From the NCBI GenBank assembly GCA_012514355.1, contig JAAZAL010000063.1:1-5491 (forward strand): a stretch of 5,491 nt of DNA, read 5' to 3'. Within the stretch, counting starts at the first letter, position 1. Each line of letters starts with the position of its first letter. A program made the position numbers and the translations under genes. Below, piece after piece: positions 1 through 5,491 of this stretch. The notes below the pieces were generated by a model. That model was not told where the DNA came from. It was given only the letters and a program-made list of their open reading frames with translations, and searched no databases. The DNA comes from Candidatus Dojkabacteria bacterium. Its GTDB lineage: Bacteria; Patescibacteriota; Dojkabacteria; SC72.

Positions 1-823
1 TTAGGTTATTCGCCTCCTCTAAAGAATTCGCAGGCTCTTGTGAAAGGAAATATGTAACTATATATACATACTTTGGAGTAACTACAAGATAGCCCTCATT
101 TAAACTATCCGGAGTAGCATCTATTCCAGAGAATTTAATAACCGATTGTCCCCACATACTTACTGTACTTTGCTCAATCTCTACACCCTCATCATCATTT
201 TCTTTGTTAACAGAAGAAAGAATATCTTTGATATTTTCAAAATATATCTCCCCAACCTGTTCTAAACTCTTTGAACCAGTATTAGTATGGATATCAAGAT
301 ATATCAAGTGTTCACTAGCACAACCCAAACCACACCCAGGAGCAGGATCAGGCAAAAAGGTAAAAGAAACTGTCTCTAAGTAATCAGGATATGCTAAAAG
401 GCTATTATTCTTTTTTTCTCTCTCTATATCCCATTCCCATACAACATCTCCCTGATTCATTCCAGTATCACTTTGTGATTCTTCAAAAGATTCTGTTCTA
501 GTGAAAAGTGGGACCTTCGCACTAAATTCATATTCAGAAAGGGCATAATCTCTTGTCTTTACCTCTTCCTCCTCTAATTCCTGACCTGTTGTATTCAACA
601 AGTCATCCTCTTGTGAAGGAGAATCATTAAAGTAATTATCATATACATAGTAACCACCCATACCGATAATTAGAAGTAAAAGAATACCCACAATAATTGG
701 AAAAACTTTACTCTTTTTCGGTTTAATCTCCCCTTGCCCACTCTCCTGTACCTCTTCAACAGGAGCATCAACCTGTTCTACTGAAGAAATAAAGTCTGAT
801 AAAGGTCTTTCATTCTCTGCCAT
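1..823 (-). CDS. Single-pass membrane protein with exported C-terminal domain, unknown family (partial, runs off left edge)
   Basis: The frame reads on the minus strand from an ATG at 823-821 for 274 codons without a stop and continues past position 1, so the C-terminus is missing. The start is well fixed: an in-frame TAA lies five codons upstream (836-838), and the next Met (residue 55) is inside the membrane segment. Residues 1-39 form an acidic tail ending in a basic stop (KPKKSK, 34-39). Residues 40-58 are a clear hydrophobic helix (key part IIVGILLLLIIG). This predicts a cytoplasmic N-terminus and an exported remainder. Residues 61-90 are an acidic linker with a run of Glu at 83-87. The exported part looks like a mixed beta-rich domain and carries a C-x3-C motif (CGLGC, residues 164-168) that could form a disulfide loop. 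I do not recognise the family. It is transcribed divergently from the plus-strand operon and may or may not be related to it. The reading frame is solid; the function is unknown. Confidence 0.9.
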   Translation of the reverse strand, partial: MAENERPLSDFISSVEQVDAPVEEVQESGQGEIKPKKSKVFPIIVGILLLLIIGMGGYYVYDNYFNDSPSQEDDLLNTTGQELEEEEVKTRDYALSEYEFSAKVPLFTRTESFEESQSDTGMNQGDVVWEWDIEREKKNNSLLAYPDYLETVSFTFLPDPAPGCGLGCASEHLIYLDIHTNTGSKSLEQVGEIYFENIKDILSSVNKENDDEGVEIEQSTVSMWGQSVIKFSGIDATPDSLNEGYLVVTPKYVYIVTYFLSQEPANSLEEANNL

Positions 824-839
824 AATAAATAATTCTTAA

Positions 840-867
840 GTTATATATATCTTAAATATACACTCAA
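840..867 (-). promoter_or_regulatory. Candidate promoter for the leftward membrane protein gene
   Basis: On the minus strand, TTGAGT (867-862) and TATAAC (845-840) are separated by 16 bp. They resemble the -35 and -10 boxes of a housekeeping sigma-70-type promoter, with a five-of-six match at -10. The expected transcription start near 833 would leave a leader of only about 10 nt before the ATG at 823, and that leader has no Shine-Dalgarno sequence. The region is very AT-rich, so chance matches are likely and the call is tentative. Confidence 0.35.
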
Positions 868-910
868 ACTCTAATCTCTGTCTACTCTTAACCCTCTAAT
901 ATGATATAGG

Positions 911-939
911 TTGAATAGTAAGCAAATAAAAGATATAAA
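911..939 (+). promoter_or_regulatory. Candidate promoter for the rightward operon, positioned for a leaderless transcript
   Basis: TTGAAT (911-916) and TATAAA (934-939) are separated by exactly 17 bp, the optimal sigma-70 spacing. The matches to consensus are four of six and five of six. Transcription normally starts about seven bases after the -10 box, which here falls on or beside the ATG at 946. The first gene of the operon would then be read from a leaderless mRNA, consistent with the lack of any AGGAGG-like sequence upstream. The call is sequence-based only, and AT-rich DNA produces such matches by chance. Confidence 0.45.
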
Positions 940-945
940 ATATAT

Positions 946-1659
946 ATGGCAAATCTGAAAAAACTGCTGATATTTTTTTTCTTTTTCATAGTAGGTATAT
1001 TAATTGCTCAAAAAGGCATATTAAAAGTAGATAACCCATCACTTTTACCAGGTTCAAACAAAGAATTTACTCCTACACTAGATATATGGAATGAAGACAT
1101 TCAAAAAGTAAAAATTCCATTAACTACAAAAACGCAAGTAAAAGGAGTCCTCGTTCCTAAGTATTGGAAATACTCAATTAATTATGAGAACCCAGACTAT
1201 TTAGAAGGATATATCCCAAATATTAGAGATTTTAAAGAGTACTGGAATTTACACAACAACCTACTCTATGGAATTAACCCATATGACTATTCATATACCC
1301 TAGATGAAATCTCCCAATCTATTGAAAATGGTGCACAGTATCATAAAGCAGAAGGTATAGAAAATGAAACAGAGTATTTCAAATGGGATAGCTCACAATG
1401 TAAAGAGATCTTTTCTACTAGACTTAATTCATACATATTCATTTGTGATAATTGGATAAATTGGTTATCAATTGAATTAAAAGATAAAGGGTTTGTACTT
1501 GTTAAATGTAATATAAATCAAAAAGATGGATATTGTATATATACAGACTATATTAAAACATACTATACCAGTAAGAACTATGGAGAAAGTCGATGTTTTG
1601 GAGAAAATAATCTATACTGTAATTATGATAAATATTTAAAAATAATTTCTTTAAATTAA
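946..1659 (+). CDS. Exported Tyr- and Cys-rich protein of unknown family
   Basis: This 237-residue protein has a typical export signal: two lysines at 5-6, then an almost unbroken hydrophobic core at residues 7-21 including five consecutive Phe. A possible signal peptidase cut lies after Ala21 (ILIA|QKG); if it is not cut, the segment is a membrane anchor. The start is secure because the initiator is the only Met in the whole protein and an in-frame TAA lies at 919-921. The mature part is soluble and rich in aromatics (22 Tyr, 6 Trp). It has six cysteines, at 152, 167, 188, 197, 217 and 225, all in the C-terminal half; this even number suggests up to three disulfides in a compact extracytoplasmic domain. 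No catalytic or binding motif is recognisable. It is the first gene of a rightward operon, 12 bp ahead of the TrbL/VirB6-like gene, so a role at the cell surface beside that membrane protein is likely but inferred. Confidence 0.88.
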   Translation: MANLKKLLIFFFFFIVGILIAQKGILKVDNPSLLPGSNKEFTPTLDIWNEDIQKVKIPLTTKTQVKGVLVPKYWKYSINYENPDYLEGYIPNIRDFKEYWNLHNNLLYGINPYDYSYTLDEISQSIENGAQYHKAEGIENETEYFKWDSSQCKEIFSTRLNSYIFICDNWINWLSIELKDKGFVLVKCNINQKDGYCIYTDYIKTYYTSKNYGESRCFGENNLYCNYDKYLKIISLN

Positions 1660-1671
1660 TATTGATATCAA

Positions 1672-3513
1672 ATGAAAAAGAAACTGCTCTATATCCTTAC
1701 CATACTTCTTTTTGTCCTTATCCCTAAACCAATATTTGCTCAAGAAGAGATTACTCCTACTGATGAAACACAGGTTGATTGTATTGACTTAGAGGCAATA
1801 TATGAGGAGATAAATAACTCTAGTCAAGCAATAACTGGTACTAAGAATAGTATTGATGCAGTAAAGAAAATAAATACAACAGCATCCCTTATGAATATAC
1901 TTTCTGTATTTCTAGGAGATCAAATATATTGTGTGAAAGATGAAGTTGCAGCTTCGAAATCTACCACTTTAAAGAGTCAAGGACTACTTGGGATGGTAGA
2001 GAATGCAAATACAGCAATATTTAGTATGTACCCTGATATTAATGTTGGAAATCACCTAGCCCAAAGATTTATTCCTGGATATGGTGATAACAACTCTCTT
2101 CTTGCACAGTCGGACGGATATCCAGGAGTACCGGGAAACGAAAGTTGGAAAGATGAAGGAGAAATAGATGATGAATCGGAAGAAGAATCTAACAAAATTA
2201 TAGAATTCATACGAACCAAAATATTTGGTTTCCCGGAAAAGTTTATAGAAGAATCAGGAGCAGTAATAGAAATTGGAAATCCAGAAGAAGAGGTTGAGGA
2301 CAAATCTTCAGGATATAATTATCTAAAAGACACTATCCGATTAGATAGAATCTGGAGTCGATCATTAAATATTGTCTACGTACTATATGTTCTCATTTTC
2401 ATTATTGTTGGTTTCATGATCATGTTTAGAAAGAAACTACAAGGGAATGTTACAGTAACTTTTTCTAGAGCTTTGCCGAACTTAATAATTAGTTTAATTT
2501 TAGCAACCTTTAGTTTCGCCCTAGTTGGATTCATGATGGACGTAGGCAAAATTACTATGAATGTCTCAAGGGGAATATTCTCAGAGATATATACAGAGAT
2601 AAATGCAGACCCCTCAAACAAAGTAGATTATGAAGTAATTGAAACTAAGAATGTATGGCATTTAGCGAATGGAATATACACAAAAACAAATACAGACAAA
2701 GGAGTCGGCGATGCACTAAAAAAAATACCTGTCGTCGGAGACACACTCGCTAAACTAATTGTTTCAGATGGGGAATCCATTTGGGGCGGAATAGCTAGGG
2801 GAGGACTATATGGTCTTACATATTCATATTTGAATGGAGCCTTAGATCCCCTTATCGACAAGCTCAATCCTAGTAATTCTGTAGATCAAGAAATCACAGT
2901 AGGTGCCAATGCTGTAGGTGTAGCAGAAAGCACTACGGAAGTACTCGCTCCTCTAGTATTTGTTGCTGAGTTTTCACTTTCAGCTTTATTGTATAATTTG
3001 AGGGTAACTGCCAGCTATTTACTATTAGGTCAAATTCTCAAAATTCTTGTAATAATTGTAATCTGTTTCTATGCCGCATTTAAAGTATTTATTGCTCTAC
3101 TGACTACATATCTGAAATTATTTGGGAATGTCATATTAGCACCCTTTCAAATGTTAATGGGTGCAATCCCAGGCAATACAAACCAAATAACTAATTGGTT
3201 TAAATCCGTTACTGCAAATTGCTTAATTCCTACCGCTATCTTCGTTGTGATTAATGCATCAGCAGCAATATCCGCAAATATATATGACCCCAGTAAATTT
3301 AACTTCTTCTCAAATGGTGGAGTATTATGGCCAGACATAATAATCTCTTTTAGAAGTATAATCGTAATAGCTGGATATCTATTTGCAGCTAGCATGCCTA
3401 AGATAATTAATGGAGCACTTGGAGTAGGAGCAAACAAGAGTTTAATGGGTGCTGGAGATGATATGGCAAAATCTGTTAAAAAGATTCCTGTAGTTGGTGG
3501 TATGTTTAATTAG
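1672..3513 (+). CDS. Polytopic membrane protein with signal peptide, TrbL/VirB6-like (putative type IV secretion channel component)
   Basis: The 613 residues begin with a signal peptide (KKK at 2-4, hydrophobic core 5-22, probable cut after IFA at 21-23). An exported N-terminal region of about 200 residues follows, with two cysteines (37, 87) that could pair and acidic linkers near 161-173 and 204-210. Hydrophobic segments lie near 232-252 and 269-291, then 424-441, 446-477, 483-499, 516-536 and 559-576. The basic FRKK after the first one places that side in the cytoplasm, so the loop at roughly 292-423 should be outside. A long polar head plus a cluster of C-terminal membrane helices with Gly/Pro-containing stretches (APFQMLMGAIPG, 490-501) is the layout of TrbL/VirB6 proteins, the polytopic inner-membrane parts of type IV secretion systems. 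The motif KKIPVVG occurs at 350-356 and again at 603-609, next to the C-terminus. The start is fixed by the signal peptide and an in-frame TGA at 1663-1665. No Shine-Dalgarno sequence is visible. The gene sits 12 bp after the previous one and 2 bp before the next. The family call rests on topology; another polytopic envelope protein is possible. Confidence 0.85.
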   Translation: MKKKLLYILTILLFVLIPKPIFAQEEITPTDETQVDCIDLEAIYEEINNSSQAITGTKNSIDAVKKINTTASLMNILSVFLGDQIYCVKDEVAASKSTTLKSQGLLGMVENANTAIFSMYPDINVGNHLAQRFIPGYGDNNSLLAQSDGYPGVPGNESWKDEGEIDDESEEESNKIIEFIRTKIFGFPEKFIEESGAVIEIGNPEEEVEDKSSGYNYLKDTIRLDRIWSRSLNIVYVLYVLIFIIVGFMIMFRKKLQGNVTVTFSRALPNLIISLILATFSFALVGFMMDVGKITMNVSRGIFSEIYTEINADPSNKVDYEVIETKNVWHLANGIYTKTNTDKGVGDALKKIPVVGDTLAKLIVSDGESIWGGIARGGLYGLTYSYLNGALDPLIDKLNPSNSVDQEITVGANAVGVAESTTEVLAPLVFVAEFSLSALLYNLRVTASYLLLGQILKILVIIVICFYAAFKVFIALLTTYLKLFGNVILAPFQMLMGAIPGNTNQITNWFKSVTANCLIPTAIFVVINASAAISANIYDPSKFNFFSNGGVLWPDIIISFRSIIVIAGYLFAASMPKIINGALGVGANKSLMGAGDDMAKSVKKIPVVGGMFN

Positions 3514-3515
3514 AA

Positions 3516-5491
3516 ATGAATAAAAAGAAGGACGAAACAATACACGATCAAATATTTGATTTTCTTTTTGATTTACAAAAAACTAAAAAGTATTCAAATA
3601 TTAAACCAGATCCAAATGTCGGAGAATTAGGCAATTCTCTTTTAGAGATAGGGACACAACCTGCTCTCTATCCCATTGGTACTACATTAGAAGAAATTAA
3701 AAGACTAATGGAAGAGAGTACTGCAATCCAAATGGGAAATGAAAAGAAATTCGCAACTAGCCCCTTTACACCACCCTCAGAGCTAAGTAAAAGAATTAAA
3801 AAGGAAAGAGAAAAGAGAAATGGAAACAGGTTCCTAACTCAGTGGACCTCAATAGGAGGAAATCTTGATGCAAAGGCTGACGCTGCTCTACTATCAATGT
3901 TTGCTAAGAAATTCAATCTCTCTGGTGAAGAAGCCATAGAGTTAGGAAATTTCTATAAAAATATTAAAAAGGAAGAAAGTAAAATGGTTGTAGATAAGGC
4001 TGTGTGGGGAAAGCAGTTCATGCCAACTAAGGAAGATAAAGATTTCCCAGATTTAGATATAGAGTTTCTAGGAGAGGATTATAAAAAGGAAAGATTTAAA
4101 AAGAAAGAAGAAATCATTAATAAAGGACAAGATATTCTTCTTTCAAGTATATTAAAGGATGTAGACGGAAAACAGAAATTTACTAAAACAAGAGAAGAAG
4201 AAATATATAAGGCAACACATGGTAAAGACAGAGGAACATGGAGAGACAAAGGTATGAAATTTACCAGAAGAGATACCCCAGAAGCTCGTTTGCACTACAG
4301 AGAAGCTCAAATTGAAAAGGCTCGTAAAGAAATAGAAAAGGAGTTTTCAGAAAGAAATAAAACACCTTTAACAGAAACAGAAATTGATCAAAAAAGAGAA
4401 GAAGAGATAGATAGAGTTACACAGGGTGCAGATAAAGCTGTATGGAGAGACGACCAATGGAGATTTGCAAGCAGAAATATGCCCGGAGCCACCCTAGACT
4501 ACACTGCTACTCAGATTGAAGAAGCAAGACAGGAAATGGAGCAAGATCTGGAGTTTAGAAAAAGAATATTAGATACAGAGGTTAAAAGAGAAGATATATT
4601 TAATATTCTCACAGATATTAATATCCCAACAGAAGATGAAAGAGAGCAAAAACTCCGAGCATACTTTGAAGATAGAGGATTAGATGAGAAATATTCAAAG
4701 CTATATACCAGTATATTAAAACAAAACTCAAGGATTTGGGATACACAAGATCCAACTTTTTTACATGATTCCCAAGAAACCATATACAAAGCTTTAGCAT
4801 TTAGAATTGTATCTGAGAGATTAAGAGAAGAAAACATAGAAATTGATGATGTAGAGGGCGAGGTAGCTCGTGTAGAGAGCCAATTACGATCCTTTATGAA
4901 TAATAACCGAAAAAACTATCAGGTCCGTTTTCAAAGAGCCCTACTTCTTAAAAGATTTTTAGATAGCTCTAAAAGTTTTAATGCAGTATTCCTTTCTGGA
5001 CAATGGGATAAGTTTGAAACACAGGGACTGGGATTTACTCAAGTAGTTAAGAGAATAGATGTATTTGATAAAGATGATGATGGAAAGATATTAAAAGACA
5101 AAGATGGTAACCCAATATTAATTGGTAGTTACTTTAACCAAGGAGATAGCGTAATGGGAAAACTCTTAGGGAAACTCTACTACTTCCATCCTAAAAATCT
5201 TGCTAATGGAATGTTTAATACAGGAGAGTTGTGGTTAAAACTAGCTTGTGGAGAAGATGGGAAGTTAAACAAGAAAAGCTTAGGATATGCTCTTTACAAT
5301 ATGACCCCAGGAAGAATTTTTAAGAAAGCTCTTCAAAATATTACGAAGCCTTTAAATAATATCTCTGAGGGAATAAGAACTAAAATATTAAACCCAATCT
5401 TTAACAAACTATTAAGGGGTGCAAAGAAATTCCTTAGAAAAATATTAGGGGCAACTGGGATAGGTGGTCAAATAGCAAATGCAATATTAAA
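3516..5491 (+). CDS. Large charged helical protein with internal tandem repeat, unknown family (partial, runs off right edge)
   Basis: The frame is open from the ATG at 3516 for 658 codons to the window edge, so the C-terminus is missing. An in-frame TAA at 3507-3509 and the lack of another Met before residue 65 fix the start, only 2 bp after the previous stop, which suggests translational coupling. There is no signal peptide, so the N-terminus should be cytoplasmic. Residues 85-455 are dense in Lys, Arg and Glu and look largely helical, possibly coiled coil. Residues 226-277 and 294-345 are a tandem duplication that aligns without gaps, sharing a G-x-D-x3-W-R-D core and a helix of the QIExAR type. 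A weaker third trace (DKAVW) lies at 160-164. Residues 518-529 resemble a degenerate EF-hand loop. From about residue 545 the protein becomes less acidic, with short hydrophobic and basic amphipathic stretches (for example KKFLRKILGATG, 637-648) that may contact the membrane. I do not recognise the family. Its place directly after the TrbL/VirB6-like gene suggests a cytoplasmic or membrane-peripheral partner of that protein. Confidence 0.92.
   Translation, partial: MNKKKDETIHDQIFDFLFDLQKTKKYSNIKPDPNVGELGNSLLEIGTQPALYPIGTTLEEIKRLMEESTAIQMGNEKKFATSPFTPPSELSKRIKKEREKRNGNRFLTQWTSIGGNLDAKADAALLSMFAKKFNLSGEEAIELGNFYKNIKKEESKMVVDKAVWGKQFMPTKEDKDFPDLDIEFLGEDYKKERFKKKEEIINKGQDILLSSILKDVDGKQKFTKTREEEIYKATHGKDRGTWRDKGMKFTRRDTPEARLHYREAQIEKARKEIEKEFSERNKTPLTETEIDQKREEEIDRVTQGADKAVWRDDQWRFASRNMPGATLDYTATQIEEARQEMEQDLEFRKRILDTEVKREDIFNILTDINIPTEDEREQKLRAYFEDRGLDEKYSKLYTSILKQNSRIWDTQDPTFLHDSQETIYKALAFRIVSERLREENIEIDDVEGEVARVESQLRSFMNNNRKNYQVRFQRALLLKRFLDSSKSFNAVFLSGQWDKFETQGLGFTQVVKRIDVFDKDDDGKILKDKDGNPILIGSYFNQGDSVMGKLLGKLYYFHPKNLANGMFNTGELWLKLACGEDGKLNKKSLGYALYNMTPGRIFKKALQNITKPLNNISEGIRTKILNPIFNKLLRGAKKFLRKILGATGIGGQIANAIL
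4191..4550 (+). repeat. Two-copy protein-level tandem repeat inside the large charged protein
   Basis: Copy A covers bases 4191-4346 (residues 226-277) and copy B covers 4395-4550 (residues 294-345), offset by 68 residues. Aligned by eye without gaps, 24 of 52 positions are identical. These include REEEI at the start, then Thr, Gly, Asp, Trp-Arg-Asp, Phe, Arg, Pro, Ala, Leu, Tyr, Gln-Ile-Glu, Ala-Arg and two Glu. The DNA copies have diverged clearly, so the duplication is old and kept at the protein level rather than being a recent expansion. Confidence 0.75.

Noticed and set aside
824..945. Riboswitch, structured RNA or terminator in the divergent gap
   Set aside because: Only short AT palindromes (for example CTTAAG at 835-840) are present; there is no GC-rich stem followed by a T-run and no conserved riboswitch core that I can see.
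2052..3437. Minus-strand open frames of about 80-96 codons at 2052-2303, 2376-2621, 2628-2867 and 3147-3437
   Set aside because: They lie wholly inside the 613-residue membrane protein gene, have no promoter or start signal of their own, and translate to unremarkable Ser/Ile-rich sequences expected from the reverse of a membrane protein gene.
4511..4837. Minus-strand open frames of 108 and 60 codons (4511-4837 and 4618-4800)
   Set aside because: Both are antisense to the continuous plus-strand frame that starts at 3516 and runs to the window edge. Their Ser/Leu-rich composition is what the reverse of Glu/Lys/Arg-rich coding gives.
3514..5491. Reading 3514 to the end as noncoding or as a broken gene
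   Set aside because: Codon-by-codon translation from the ATG at 3516 gives 658 codons with no stop, consistent charged composition and an internal protein repeat, so it is an intact gene cut by the window edge.
1..5491. CRISPR array, tRNA, rRNA, insertion sequence or attachment site
   Set aside because: No regularly spaced direct repeats, no cloverleaf with a T-loop GTTCRANNC pattern, no terminal inverted repeats and no transposase or integrase motifs were found.
946..5491. Alternative genetic code (TGA read as Gly, as in Gracilibacteria/Absconditabacteria)
   Set aside because: No gene contains in-frame TGA, glycine is encoded by ordinary GGN codons, and a TGA at 1663-1665 sits where a stop is expected upstream of the polytopic gene.

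Overview
The window is AT-rich and gene-dense. It has short intergenic gaps, no recognisable Shine-Dalgarno sequences, AGA-dominated arginine codons, and proteins rich in Lys, Glu, Ile and Asn. Its genes have signal peptides or membrane anchors and match few families I can recognise. Together this fits a member of the Candidate Phyla Radiation (Patescibacteria), perhaps from the Microgenomates side. That placement is inference, because the window holds no rRNA or universal marker gene. All four reading frames are free of in-frame TGA and read normally in the standard code, so there is no sign of the TGA=Gly code of Gracilibacteria/Absconditabacteria.

Layout. (1) Positions 1-823, minus strand: the first 274 codons of a gene that runs off the left edge. 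It encodes a single-pass membrane protein with an acidic cytoplasmic tail and an exported domain. (2) Positions 824-945: a 122-bp divergent intergenic region with a plausible sigma-70-type promoter for each direction. The rightward one is placed so that transcription would start at or next to the ATG (leaderless). (3) Positions 946-1659, plus strand: a secreted or membrane-anchored protein rich in Tyr and Cys, of unknown family. (4) Positions 1672-3513, plus strand: a 613-residue polytopic membrane protein with a signal peptide, resembling in layout the TrbL/VirB6 channel components of type IV secretion systems. (5) Position 3516 to the right edge, plus strand: the first 658 codons of a large, highly charged, mostly helical protein with an internal tandem duplication and a basic, amphipathic C-terminal part. 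It is still open at the window edge.

The three rightward genes are separated by only 12 and 2 bp and almost certainly form one operon. The best reading is part of a cell-envelope machine, possibly a divergent type IV secretion or DNA-transfer apparatus. The polytopic protein would be the inner-membrane channel, the small Cys-rich protein an exported partner, and the large charged protein a cytoplasmic or membrane-peripheral partner. No ATPase, relaxase, coupling protein or pilin lies inside the window, so the assignment rests on the topology of one protein and on the operon structure.
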